DNA of 64,000 nucleotides from JBKBIP01 sp046297495 (GTDB taxonomy: Bacteria; Planctomycetota; Planctomycetia; Gemmatales; Gemmataceae): NCBI GenBank assembly GCA_046297495.1, contig JBKBIP010000012.1, positions 1 through 64,000 on the forward strand. Direction: 5' to 3'. Below, one piece after another: positions 27,067-35,335 of this stretch; the first letter of the stretch is position 1; every line of letters starts with the position of its first letter. A program made the translations under genes and the position numbers. The notes under the pieces are model-generated. The model did no database searches. It saw only the letters and a list, made by a program, of their open reading frames with translations, and was not told the DNA's origin.

Positions 27067-28236
27067 GTGCAATTTTATTTCTTCCATCTCATGCCCTGGC
27101 CCTATCTCGACGCGGATTTCGCCGACAAGTACGATTCGGCTTGGATTTGGTTGCCGAATGCGCTCTATGATCCGGTCAAGGGGCAGGAGCTGTATGAGCA
27201 ATATATCAGCATCTTGGCTTATGCCGAGGAATTGGAGTTCGATGGCATTTGCGTCAACGAGCATCATCAGAACGCTTACGGCTTGATGCCGTCGCCCAAC
27301 GTCATCGCCGGGGCGCTGACACAACGGACGAAACGCTGCAAGATCGCCGTCATTGGCAATGCCTTGCCGCTGTATCATCCGCCGCTGCGGGTGGCCGAGG
27401 AATACGCCATGCTCGATGTCCTGAGCGGTGGGCGGTTGGTCGCCGGCATGGTCATTGGCGGCGGGCCGGAGTATTTTTCCTATCAGGTCAATCCGACTTA
27501 TGCCCGCGAGCGCTTTCGTGAGGCCCTCGACCTGATCATCCAGGCTTGGACCCGGCCCGGTCCGTTCACGTATCACTCAAAACATTATTTCTATCGCTAT
27601 GTCAATCCCTGGCCACGCCCGTTGCAGCAGCCGCATCCGCCGATCTGGATTCCCGGCGTCGGCAGTTTGGAAACGGTCGAGTTCGTGGCCCAAAATCGCT
27701 ACGCCTACATGGGGGTGCCGTACTTCCACATCGACACCTTCCGCCGCTTGTTCGGCATGTTCCGTGAAGCCTGCGATAAGGCCGGCTACACCGCCCAGCC
27801 GGAGCAAATGGGCTGGGGGGTGCCGATTTACGTGGCCGAGACCGACCGGCAAGCCCGCGAGGAGTTCGAGCCGCACTTCTGGTATTTCGTCCGCAATCTG
27901 CTCAAGGGGATCGGCATTTCCCCGCCCGGCTACACATCGCCGCGCTCGGCGTTGGCTATCGTGAAGAATCACGGCGCATTCTTGGCCACCAAAAAGACCT
28001 GGGACGAGATCGAGGAAGGGGTCTATGCCATCGTCGGCAGCCCGGCGACCGTGCGGCAAAAGCTGGAACATTACATCAAGGAGCTGGGGGTCGGCGTCGT
28101 GCTCACCGGCTGTCAGTCCGGCACCCTCCCCGCCGACCTGGCGCGCAAGAGCATGGAGCTACTGGCCAGGGACGTGTTGCCGCGGGTGAAGGCGGGAGTA
28201 CGGATGACCAGGGAAACTGCGCCGGGCTTAGTTTGA
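27067..28236 (+). CDS. LLM class flavin-dependent oxidoreductase
   Basis: A 389-residue bacterial-luciferase-like monooxygenase. The barrel shows the conserved DGICVNEHHQNAYG motif, the PSPNVIAGALTQRTKR strand, VLSGGRLVAGMVIGGGPEYF (flavin phosphate loop) and a late IVGSPATVRQKLEHY segment. Members use reduced FMN or F420; the choice is open here. The start is taken as GTG at 27067 because AAGGAG ends eight bases upstream and the product then begins with QFYFFHLMPWPYL as in homologues I recall; the frame extends upstream to 27016 through the DUF4058 remnant. Monocistronic. Confidence 0.88.
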   Translation: MQFYFFHLMPWPYLDADFADKYDSAWIWLPNALYDPVKGQELYEQYISILAYAEELEFDGICVNEHHQNAYGLMPSPNVIAGALTQRTKRCKIAVIGNALPLYHPPLRVAEEYAMLDVLSGGRLVAGMVIGGGPEYFSYQVNPTYARERFREALDLIIQAWTRPGPFTYHSKHYFYRYVNPWPRPLQQPHPPIWIPGVGSLETVEFVAQNRYAYMGVPYFHIDTFRRLFGMFREACDKAGYTAQPEQMGWGVPIYVAETDRQAREEFEPHFWYFVRNLLKGIGISPPGYTSPRSALAIVKNHGAFLATKKTWDEIEEGVYAIVGSPATVRQKLEHYIKELGVGVVLTGCQSGTLPADLARKSMELLARDVLPRVKAGVRMTRETAPGLV

Positions 28237-28419
28237 TGGTCTGAGACTTTCGGCGTGTCTGACCGCTTGCCGCTGTCACGTTTGGTGACTATTTGCTGAC
28301 ATGCTCTGGACTTCCGTCCGCCTCTTGACTCTTCGCAGGCTTCGCTTATCCTGGATGCGGTTCTGGGAATGCCTTGGTTGGCATTCCCGGTAGGGGGGCT
28401 TATAGACACCGAGGATACC

Positions 28420-29454
28420 ATGAACGGCCGCTTGTTGTTTCCCTTGTTCGCTGCTATGGGGTTGACCTGGGCGCTCTCCGCCGAGGAGCCGAAAATCATC
28501 CGCATGCCGGAACCCAATTCGGCGGACGAGCCGTTGGCCAAGGAACTGTCGCTGGCGCAAAGCGCGGCGTTTCTGGATCAAGTCGCCGGCTCGTGGACGC
28601 AGCAGCGCAAGTGCGGCGCTTGCCACACCAACTATCCGTATTTGATGGCGCGGCCGCTGCTCAACGAGGTCGCGCCTGTCAAAGATGACATGGTGCGGAA
28701 TTTCTTCGAGGAACGCATCGCCAATTGGGACACGCTCAAGCCACGCTGGGATACGGAAGTGGTGGCCACGGCCGTGACTCTCGCTTTTCATGACGCGCAA
28801 ACGACCGGCAAGCTGCACCCGCTGACACGCCAGGCGCTGGACCGCATGTGGACGGTGCAGCAAGCGAACGGCTGCTGGAACTGGTTGAAGTGCGATTGGC
28901 CGCCAATGGAGCATGACGATTACTTCGGGGCGGTGTATGCCGCCGTCGGCTTGAGCGTGGCCCCCGATCAATACACTCAAGGCCAGTCGGCCCAGGCGGG
29001 TATGAAGAAGCTGCGCCAGTATTTACAAGATACCCCCGCGCCGGACCTGCACCACAAAACTTGGTTGTTGTGGGCGTCACTCCGCCTCGATGGTTTGATG
29101 ACCAAAGAGCAGCAAGAAAACACCATCAAGGAGCTGCGTAAACTGCAACGCGCCGATGGTGGCTGGAGCTTGCCAGCGCTTGGCACGTACCAGCGCCGCA
29201 ACGGCACGCCCAACGACGCCAACGCCCCCAGCGACGGTTATGCCACCGGCTTGACCATCTACGTGCTGCGTCAAGCGGGCGTCCCGGCCAACGATCCGGC
29301 CATCCAACGCGGTCTCAACTGGCTGAAGACGCACCAACGTGCATCGGGCCGCTGGTTCACGCGCTCCCTCAACACCGACCGCTATCACTTCATCACCAAC
29401 GCCGGCACCGCGTTTGCCGTGATGGCCTTGAAGAGTTGTGCGGAAGGAGAATAA
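28420..29454 (+). CDS. Secreted prenyltransferase/squalene-cyclase-like repeat protein with CxxCH motif
   Basis: The 344-residue product has a signal peptide (LLFPLFAAMGLTWALSA) and then an alpha-toroid made of squalene-oxidase-type repeats, seen as LRKLQRADGGWSLPA and RGLNWLKTHQRASGRWF. Early in the mature part is CGACHTNYP, a CxxCH site that could attach one haem c. The combination occurs in planctomycete secreted proteins of unknown role, and no DxDD cyclase motif was seen, so cyclase activity is unlikely. The ATG at 28420 follows GAGGATACC. Convergent with the next gene, with nine bases between stops. Confidence 0.8.
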   Translation: MNGRLLFPLFAAMGLTWALSAEEPKIIRMPEPNSADEPLAKELSLAQSAAFLDQVAGSWTQQRKCGACHTNYPYLMARPLLNEVAPVKDDMVRNFFEERIANWDTLKPRWDTEVVATAVTLAFHDAQTTGKLHPLTRQALDRMWTVQQANGCWNWLKCDWPPMEHDDYFGAVYAAVGLSVAPDQYTQGQSAQAGMKKLRQYLQDTPAPDLHHKTWLLWASLRLDGLMTKEQQENTIKELRKLQRADGGWSLPALGTYQRRNGTPNDANAPSDGYATGLTIYVLRQAGVPANDPAIQRGLNWLKTHQRASGRWFTRSLNTDRYHFITNAGTAFAVMALKSCAEGE

Positions 29455-29462
29455 CGGCGGGT

Positions 29463-29939
29463 TCAGGTATCCTCGGTGACGCGCTCATACTGCCCCTTGA
29501 AGTGTGCCAACGCTTCATCGGGGTTCATGTTGAAGACGGCTTTGCCGGTGGTGTGCCAGTGGCCGCGCTGGAAATAGAAGACAGCGGAGGCGTTGCGCAG
29601 ATTGCCGACAGCGGGCAGCCCTTCCATGTCGCTCCCTGGAACGGCCTCGAATTGAATCGTGACAGGGACCAAGGCCAACAATTGGCCGCTGCGGCGCTCG
29701 CGGGCCAGCTCGATGCGCGGCTCGAAGTCGCAGTGTTTCCAGATTAGGCCGCGCGGTTTGCCCGTGGCGGCGGCGGCTTGCAGAAAGACATCCTCGAGCC
29801 GTTCGCGCTGCAAGGCGAACAATTCGCGGGCCCGCTCCAGATGGATTTCCCGCCCCAGACGCCGCAACGGTCCCCAGATCAAGGCGATGCCGACGGCACC
29901 CCCTGCGATGATCAGCCCTGTGATGAGCCAGAAAGTCAT
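29463..29939 (-). CDS. Small membrane-anchored protein of unknown function
   Basis: A 158-residue protein with one N-terminal membrane helix (MTFWLITGLIIAGGAVGIALI), a charged helix (REIHLERARELFALQRERLE) and a compact C-terminal domain containing GLIWKHCDFEPRIELARER. That domain looks like a conserved planctomycete module, but I cannot name it. A start at 29954 (MREHI) is also possible; neither has a strong ribosome binding site. The gene probably shares direction, but not transcription, with the phosphatase gene 95 bases upstream. Confidence 0.65.
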   Translation of the reverse strand: MTFWLITGLIIAGGAVGIALIWGPLRRLGREIHLERARELFALQRERLEDVFLQAAAATGKPRGLIWKHCDFEPRIELARERRSGQLLALVPVTIQFEAVPGSDMEGLPAVGNLRNASAVFYFQRGHWHTTGKAVFNMNPDEALAHFKGQYERVTEDT

Positions 29940-30034
29940 GATGTGTTCTCGCATAGCAATGGTCGCCGCTCGACCGGCAGCGGTTTTTTGAACTATCCAG
30001 TTTATCATCTTATCGTACCCCGACGCGCCTGGAA

Positions 30035-30655
30035 TTACCACGCGCTGGGCGACGGAGTGAGGGGAGAACCTGCCACCCTCCGCAGCGGACGCGGCAGGTA
30101 ATATTCCAAGTAGGCTTTGACATCCCATTCCCCTTCCAGATTCTCGTAGCCGCATGCTTGCATCTCGCGGAGAGCGTCGGCGTTCGACCAGCCTTGATAT
30201 TCCATGCGATAGACGGCGCACATGGCTCCGGTGCGGTGCTTGCCGGCAAAGCAATGCACCAACACGGGATGATGGGCTGGATCATCCATGATGGTCAGGA
30301 ACTTTTGCACGTTCTCATCGGCGGGGACGGTGCCATCGGGCGACCACCAACCGCGCGCGGGTAGGCGAACGTGACGGATGCCATGCGCGCGGCAGTATTC
30401 CTCCTCTTCCCAGTCCGGCGGTCGCTGGCCAGCTTGCGCGACATAGCGCAGCGTGATCACCGTCTTGATGCCGTAATTCCGCGCCATTTCCTGAAAGATC
30501 GGCAACGGCAACTGGCCGGAACGATACAGGACGCCCGCATGAACCACGCGGAAGTTGCGGACCTGGCGCGTGCGGTGCTTCCAGTAAACCAGGGGGGTAA
30601 CGCAAATCAAGCCAGCGATGAGGACCGCGAATAGCAGCGTAAGAGAACGCGACAT
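30035..30655 (-). CDS. Membrane-anchored protein tyrosine / dual-specificity phosphatase
   Basis: A 206-residue protein with an N-terminal membrane helix (LTLLFAVLIAGLICVTPLVYW) followed by a cysteine-phosphatase domain. The P-loop is HCFAGKHRTG, which fits HCxxGxxRT/S with the catalytic Cys and Arg in place. The segment HAGVLYRSGQL near the start of the domain and a general-acid-type Asp (SPDGTVPADENV) are typical of DSP/Siw14-like or Tyr phosphatases that act on phosphoproteins or inositol phosphates. The ATG at 30655 has GGAGG six bases upstream; the longer frame to 30856 is unsupported. Confidence 0.85.
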   Translation of the reverse strand: MSRSLTLLFAVLIAGLICVTPLVYWKHRTRQVRNFRVVHAGVLYRSGQLPLPIFQEMARNYGIKTVITLRYVAQAGQRPPDWEEEEYCRAHGIRHVRLPARGWWSPDGTVPADENVQKFLTIMDDPAHHPVLVHCFAGKHRTGAMCAVYRMEYQGWSNADALREMQACGYENLEGEWDVKAYLEYYLPRPLRRVAGSPLTPSPSAW

Positions 30656-30993
30656 GAACACCTCCCATCCCATGAACACTGTTCGGGGCGGGGATAGTAG
30701 CGAAAGCGCGGGCGGAGGAAAAGAGGGGATCGCCGCCAATGTTGATGTGTCACCAACTTTCTTTTTGTTGTGCTTGGTTCTGGAAGTGGGATAAAATACG
30801 ACCGGATGCGGTGGGATGTCGAGTAGTCGAAGGGGCGGGCGGCGCCGTTTCCTCACATCACAACCCAGCGGTTATTCCTACCGGAGTAATACGTCCACGG
30901 AAGTAAGACCGATGAATAAACACTCTGGCTGGACCGTCCGTGTCAGCAAATAGGATGTTTCCTTTCTTTCGCATCTTGTGTGAGGAACCAATC

Positions 30994-32262
30994 ATGAACC
31001 GCTTGTTGCCGCTCATTATCGCCGGATTGACGATCCCCGCTCTGGCAGTGGCCGAGGATTGGAACGCTTTCCGCGGCCCCCGAGGGGATGGCATCAGCAC
31101 GGAGAAAAACGTGCCCATCCGTTGGGGACCCAACGAAAACATCATCTGGAAAGTGAAACTGCCACGTCCCGGCAATGGCAGCCCCATCGTTTCCAAGGGG
31201 CGAGTGTTTGTCACTTGCGCCGAGGACGCCGACGGCAAGGAACGCAGTCTCTATTGCTTCGACCGCAAGGACGGCAAACAACTCTGGGTGCGGACGGTTC
31301 ACTATCCCCACAAGATGCCGACACACAACACCAATCCCTATTGCGCCCCCACCCCCGCCGCGGATGGCCAGCGCGTCGTTGTCTGGCACGGTTCGGCGGG
31401 GCTGTATTGCTATGATTTCGAGGGGAACGAGCTGTGGAAAAAGGACCTGGGCGAGTTCCGGCACATGTGGGGCTATGCCTCGTCCAGCGTCATTCACGGC
31501 GACCGGGTCATTCAATACTGCGGCCCCGGCGAGCGCATCTTCGTCACCGCCATCGACTTAGCCACCGGCAAAACCATCTGGGAGACCGAGGAGCCGCAAC
31601 AGGGGAACGGCGAGCGCAACACCGACGGCAAATACATGGGAAGCTGGGGTACCCCGGTCATCGCCACCGTGGACGGCAAGGAGCAAATTCTCTGTTCGAT
31701 GCCGACGCGGTTGGTGGCCTACGATCCCGCCAACGGCGACATCTTGTGGTATTGCGAAGGGCTGCGGGGCCAACGCGGCGACTTAGCCTACTCCTCGCCG
31801 ATGATCGCCGACAAGCTGTGCGTGGCCATTGGTGGTTTTAGTGGCCCTGGCTTGGGCCTGAAACTCGGCGGCACCGGCAACTTGACCGCGACCAACCGCC
31901 TGTGGCGCAATGAATCGAATCCACAGAGCATTGGCACGGGCATCTTTCTCGGCCAACATGTCTTTCGCGCCAATGCCACGGTCAACGGCATCGATTGCAT
32001 CGACGCCACGACGGGCAAAGTAATATGGAGCAACCGCGGCGCCGGCAGTAATTGGGGCTCGGTCGTCCTGGCGGGGGGCAACCTCTACGTGACAGCCCAG
32101 AATGGCACCACCGTCGTGTATAAACCCAACCCGAAGGAAGCCGAGATCATCGCCGAGAATCGTCTCGGCGAACGGACCAACTCCACGCCAGCGATCTCCG
32201 ACGGCCAGATTTTCCTTCGCACCTTTGAGCATCTGTATTGCATCGGCGAAAATACCCGCTGA
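30994..32262 (+). CDS. Secreted PQQ-binding-like beta-propeller protein
   Basis: A 422-residue protein with a signal peptide (LLPLIIAGLTIPALAVA). The mature part opens with DWNAFRGPRGDGIS, the usual opening of planctomycete PQQ-like (outer membrane protein assembly BamB-like) propellers. Blade motifs with the pattern AxDxxTGKxxW are visible: CFDRKDGKQLW, AIDLATGKTIWE, AYDPANGDILW and CIDATTGKVIWS. Such proteins form an eight-bladed propeller in the periplasm and rarely show quinone-dependent dehydrogenase activity. ATG at 30994; GAGGAACC lies upstream. Confidence 0.88.
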   Translation: MNRLLPLIIAGLTIPALAVAEDWNAFRGPRGDGISTEKNVPIRWGPNENIIWKVKLPRPGNGSPIVSKGRVFVTCAEDADGKERSLYCFDRKDGKQLWVRTVHYPHKMPTHNTNPYCAPTPAADGQRVVVWHGSAGLYCYDFEGNELWKKDLGEFRHMWGYASSSVIHGDRVIQYCGPGERIFVTAIDLATGKTIWETEEPQQGNGERNTDGKYMGSWGTPVIATVDGKEQILCSMPTRLVAYDPANGDILWYCEGLRGQRGDLAYSSPMIADKLCVAIGGFSGPGLGLKLGGTGNLTATNRLWRNESNPQSIGTGIFLGQHVFRANATVNGIDCIDATTGKVIWSNRGAGSNWGSVVLAGGNLYVTAQNGTTVVYKPNPKEAEIIAENRLGERTNSTPAISDGQIFLRTFEHLYCIGENTR

Positions 32263-32305
32263 ATGGCGCGGATGACTTCCATTCTGCCATCTTTGTTAGC
32301 CGGTG

Positions 32306-32337
32306 GGATTCGGCGGTTCGCGTGAACCGCTGAATCC
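32306..32337. repeat. REP-like palindrome (GGATTC/GAATCC family)
   Basis: GGATTCGGCGGTTC (32306-32319) pairs with 32324-32337 with one mismatch and a four-base loop. It lies between the PQQ gene and the nitrile hydratase operon. Confidence 0.65.
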
Positions 32338-32379
32338 TCTCTGTAATTGGAGGAGAACCAGACCACGAGATCAACCGAC

Positions 32380-33018
32380 ATGGCTGAGCATCATCATTCT
32401 CACGATCACGACCATACCGAACTCCCGTCCGAGTTGGTGTTGCGCGTCAAGGCGTTGGAATCGCTTCTGGTCGAAAAAGGGCTTGTCGATCCGGCGGCGC
32501 TGGACGAACTCATCGACACCTATGAGACACGCATCGGGCCGCGTCATGGGGCCGCCGTCGTCGCCCGCGCCTGGAGTGATCCCGCCTTCAAGGAGTGGTT
32601 ATTGCGAGACGCCACGGCCGCCATCCACTCGATGGGCTTCACCGGCCGGCAAGGGGAACACCTGCGCGTCGTGGAAAATACCCCTCAGGTACACAACCTA
32701 GTTGTCTGTACGTTGTGTTCCTGTTATCCGTGGCCGGTGTTGGGACTGCCACCCGTATGGTACAAGTCTGCCCCCTATCGGTCGCGCGCCGTCGCCGACC
32801 CGCGCGGCGTTCTCCGTGAGTTCGGCACCGAGCTGGCCGACGATGTGGAAATCCGTATCTGGGATTCAACCGCCGAGGTCCGGTACCTGGTCTTGCCCGA
32901 ACGTCCCGCCGGGACCGAGGGCTGGAGCGAACAACAACTGGCTCAGCTAGTGACACGTAATGCCATGATCGGCGTGGAACAGATCCAGCCGCCGCCAACG
33001 GGAGGAGAGCAGCTATGA
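32380..33018 (+). CDS. nthA: Nitrile hydratase alpha subunit, cobalt type
   Basis: A 212-residue subunit of the enzyme that hydrates nitriles to amides. The metal-binding motif is C110-TL-C113-S114-C115 in VVCTLCSCYPWPVLG; threonine after the first Cys marks the Co(III) type rather than the Fe type. The two later Cys are normally oxidised to sulfinic and sulfenic acids. The following VWYKSAPYRSRAVADPRGVL is the conserved family block. The N-terminus is His-rich (HHHSHDHDH), as in other cobalt enzymes. It overlaps the beta gene by four bases. ATG at 32380 is chosen on homologue length; the ribosome binding site is weak, with GGAGGAG farther upstream. Confidence 0.93.
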   Translation: MAEHHHSHDHDHTELPSELVLRVKALESLLVEKGLVDPAALDELIDTYETRIGPRHGAAVVARAWSDPAFKEWLLRDATAAIHSMGFTGRQGEHLRVVENTPQVHNLVVCTLCSCYPWPVLGLPPVWYKSAPYRSRAVADPRGVLREFGTELADDVEIRIWDSTAEVRYLVLPERPAGTEGWSEQQLAQLVTRNAMIGVEQIQPPPTGGEQL

Positions 33019-33686
33019 ACGGCGCGCACGACCTGGGGGGGATGCACGGCTTCGGCCCGTTGCGACCGGAACCTGAATCGTTGGAACCAGTTTTTCATGC
33101 CGAGTGGGAAAAACGGGTCTTCGGTCTGACATTGGCGATGGGAGCGCTGGGCCGCTGGAACATTGACATGTCCCGCCACGCCCGCGAGCGCCAGCATCCG
33201 GTCGCTTACCTGCGGCACACCTACTATGAAAATTGGCTGGCGGGGTTGGAAACGTTGCTGGTCGAAACAGGGCTGCTCACGGCGGCGGAGTTGGCGTCTG
33301 GCACGGCAATGGGTCCGGCGGATGCGACCATGCGCCAGCACGTCCTCCACGTCTCGGAGGTCGCGGCCCGCATAGCCCAAGGAGTTCCCGTGGCCATGCC
33401 CCTCGATGCCCCGCCTCGGTTTCAGGTTGGCGACCGAGTACGGGCGCGCAATCGACATCCGCTGGGCCACACCCGCGAACCCCGCTACGTGCGTGGTCGC
33501 GTCGGTGTCATCGCCGAACACCATGGCGCTCACGTTTTTCCCGACCGACATGCCCACGGCATCCGAGAAGCTCGCCACCTCTACAACGTGCGTTTCGAGG
33601 CGGTGGAGCTATGGGGCCAAGACGCCGACAGCCGCGGCGCGGTCCATGTCGATCTGTGGGAAGATTACTTGGAGCCGGTCGCATGA
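33015..33686 (+). CDS. nthB: Nitrile hydratase beta subunit
   Basis: A 223-residue beta subunit beginning MNGAHDLGGMHGFGPL, the diagnostic family opening, with EPVFHAEWEKRVFGLTLAMG after it. The C-terminal SH3-like barrel contains FQVGDRVRARNRHPLGHTR, RGRVGVIAEHHG and VDLWEDYLEP; two arginines in these regions normally hold the oxidised cysteines of alpha. The start overlaps the alpha stop and the stop overlaps the activator start (ATGA), so the three genes are translationally coupled and transcribed together. Confidence 0.93.
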   Translation: MNGAHDLGGMHGFGPLRPEPESLEPVFHAEWEKRVFGLTLAMGALGRWNIDMSRHARERQHPVAYLRHTYYENWLAGLETLLVETGLLTAAELASGTAMGPADATMRQHVLHVSEVAARIAQGVPVAMPLDAPPRFQVGDRVRARNRHPLGHTREPRYVRGRVGVIAEHHGAHVFPDRHAHGIREARHLYNVRFEAVELWGQDADSRGAVHVDLWEDYLEPVA

Positions 33687-34060
33687 CGAACCCCACCGCG
33701 TTGCTCGACGGGCTACCGGCGCTGCCTCGGGATGAAGCCGGTCCCGTCTTTCAGGAACCCTGGCAAGCGCAAGCCTTTGCCTTGGCCGTGCGCCTTTCCG
33801 AAGCGGGTTATTTCACCTGGTCGGAATGGGCCCACTTCTTGAGCGCGGAGATTCAGGCGGCACGCAGGCAAGGCGATCCCGACTTGGGAGATACGTATTA
33901 TCACCATTGGCTCCGTGCCTTGGAGCGTCTCTGCGCCGTGAAGGGGCTTGTCGCAACCGTGGACGTGAACCGCCGTCAAGAAGAATGGCGGCAAGCCTAT
34001 CTCCATACGCCCCACGGCCAGCCGGTCGAGCTGATACGTTCTCGCGGCGCCAAACGCTGA
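33683..34060 (+). CDS. Nitrile hydratase accessory/activator protein
   Basis: A 125-residue protein similar in its first 100 residues to the N-terminal helical part of nitrile hydratase beta: EAGPVFQEPWQAQAFALAVRLSE (parallel to EPVFHAEWEKRVFGLTLAM), then YYHHWLRALERL. Accessory proteins of this type (NhlE/P14K group) form a complex with alpha and deliver cobalt through subunit exchange. It starts inside the beta stop codon and closes the operon. The gene reads clearly from the ATG at 33683; a longer frame upstream is a shadow within the beta gene. Confidence 0.88.
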   Translation: MTNPTALLDGLPALPRDEAGPVFQEPWQAQAFALAVRLSEAGYFTWSEWAHFLSAEIQAARRQGDPDLGDTYYHHWLRALERLCAVKGLVATVDVNRRQEEWRQAYLHTPHGQPVELIRSRGAKR

Positions 34061-34090
34061 ATCCATTGGGACAATGGCGGACCGCCAATA

Positions 34091-34189
34091 TCATCCTTTC
34101 CCAGCCGCCAGGTAGAACTTACGGCGATTGTCGATGAAAAAGGCAAGGTGCTTCCGCAGGTTATCGCCGTTGTCGAACTTCTCCCACAA
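34091..34189 (-). pseudogene. C-terminal remnant of an unidentified gene
   Basis: The minus strand encodes LWEKFDNGDNLRKHLAFF followed by IDNRRKFYLAAGKG and a stop (TGA at 34091-34093). The mix of charged and aromatic residues looks like a genuine protein end, but there is no start and no upstream continuation: the frame runs into the other remnant. I do not recognise the family. Confidence 0.3.
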
Positions 34190-34196
34190 ATCCCGC

Positions 34197-34328
34197 CTGC
34201 CGGTGGTAAGAGATGGTCATGTGACGATCCACGATCAACCTGGTTTGGAGGTCGATGTCAACGAAGCGACCGCCAAGAAGTTATCCATACATCCGCCGCC
34301 TGCGGCCGCGTATCCGTTTGACAGATGA
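34197..34328 (+). pseudogene. Possible C-terminal remnant of a mandelate racemase/enolase-like gene
   Basis: The 43 codons read PVVRDGHVTIHDQPGLEVDV, then NEATAKKLSIHPPP and a stop at 34326-34328. The order DG-x-V-x-(I)-x-D-x-PGLxVxVNE resembles the last strand of enolase-superfamily acid-sugar dehydratases. No upstream part of such a gene exists here, so this is a truncated remnant if the reading is right. Confidence 0.35.
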
Positions 34329-34585
34329 CACGCCGGTAGCGTAGTAGAGGGGGCAGGCGGAATATTTCTCGTTCCCCGGAAAAGGCGCGGCTGTTGCAAG
34401 AGTGAGGCGCGCGGGTGGCCAGGACAGAGCGCCGCGATGCTCTGGCATGTCCGTGTCGGGGCTTCGCTGCGTTCAGTCTCGGCCACTCCCCCATTCGCGG
34501 TCGAAATCTCTGATCCCAAAACTAGCAAAGGGGAGCGGGAGTATCAGGCATTGGGCTGTTTGCGGCCAGTACGTGGCCATTTCCC

Positions 34586-35245
34586 TCACCGCGCGTTGTT
34601 CCGCAACCAATCTTCGACCTCATTCGGCTTGAAACCGAACGGCCCCGGCCCACCGTAATAGGCGATTCGGCCATCGGCGCCCACGATCACGAGGCGTTCC
34701 GGCCAACCGGCATAGGCGGCGTTGACCTTGTTGTCTTCCTTGTCCACCACGGCGGGCATCGTCAATTCGAGCATGGCCGCGCATTGCTGAGCGCGGAGGC
34801 TGCGCTCCGCCAGTGTGTTGGTTTGGCCGATCTTTTCCAAAACTTCCTGGCCGTCCTTGGGGATATAAAGAACGGAATCGGGATGGGCTTCGCGGATATA
34901 GACGAGGACGAATTCCGCCTTGTCCTTGTAGGTTTGATACATACGTTCCAGACCACCGGCCTGGCGTCGGAAGGGGGGTCAAGTGTAGCTGCCAAAGATG
35001 AGCACGACCGGCTTCTTGCCGCGATAGTTCGACAAAGTCCATTGGCTCTTGCCACTGGGGTCGGGCAAGGTGAAATCGGGGGCGAAGTCGCCGACCTTGA
35101 GCCGGTCTTGATAGCGTTCGCCGCGCGCGGGGGGAGTGTTGATCTCACCCGGCAGCCCTTTTTTTTGAGCAAAGCCTTCGCTACCCATCATGCCGCCGAC
35201 CAACAGGCCGAACAAACCGAAGACAATAGTACGTCGATACAACAT
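34586..35245 (-). CDS. Deiodinase-like thioredoxin-fold selenoprotein (in-frame UGA = Sec89)
   Basis: Reading the TGA at 34979-34981 as selenocysteine gives one 219-residue protein from the ATG at 35245 (GGAG eight bases upstream). It has a signal peptide (VFGLFGLLVGGMMGSEGFA), a redoxin entry (LKVGDFAPDFTLPDPSG), then PVVLIFGSYT-U-PPF, matching the active site of iodothyronine deiodinases and their bacterial relatives (FGSxTUPPF). Downstream, FVLVYIREAHPDS is the equally diagnostic deiodinase block, followed by AERSLRAQQCAAMLE and a thioredoxin-fold end (LVIVGADGRIAYYGGPGPFGF). Without readthrough the first part would lack its active site and the second part would lack a start. Bacterial members are probably thiol or peroxide redox enzymes rather than hormone deiodinases. 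A bacterial SECIS-type hairpin follows the UGA. Confidence 0.9.
34948..34964 (-). promoter_or_regulatory. Bacterial SECIS hairpin of the deiodinase-like gene
   Basis: In the mRNA, 14 bases after the UGA, CCAGGCC pairs with GGUCUGG (seven pairs, one G-U) around a GGU loop. The loop begins 21 bases after the UGA and starts with G, matching the known requirement for SelB recognition (loop 16-37 bases away, G among the first two loop bases). Confidence 0.75.
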
Positions 35246-35335
35246 AGGTTGCTCCGCCGAATGGTGAAAAGGTGATTGACCCCCCTTTTCGATGAAACAC
35301 CACGGCGGGGAAAAAGGACCGCTCGACCGCGCTGG

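Larger units (their letters stand above)
34061..34585. other. 525-base gap with two probable gene remnants
   Basis: Two short coding-like ends (34091-34189 minus and 34197-34328 plus, listed separately) abut at about 34190. From 34330 to 34585 I see no gene, repeat or RNA. Confidence 0.5.

Noticed and set aside
34586..34981. Treating the deiodinase-like gene as a frameshifted or nonsense pseudogene
   Set aside because: The two parts are in the same frame, the only defect is a UGA at the exact Sec position of the family, and a SECIS-type hairpin follows.
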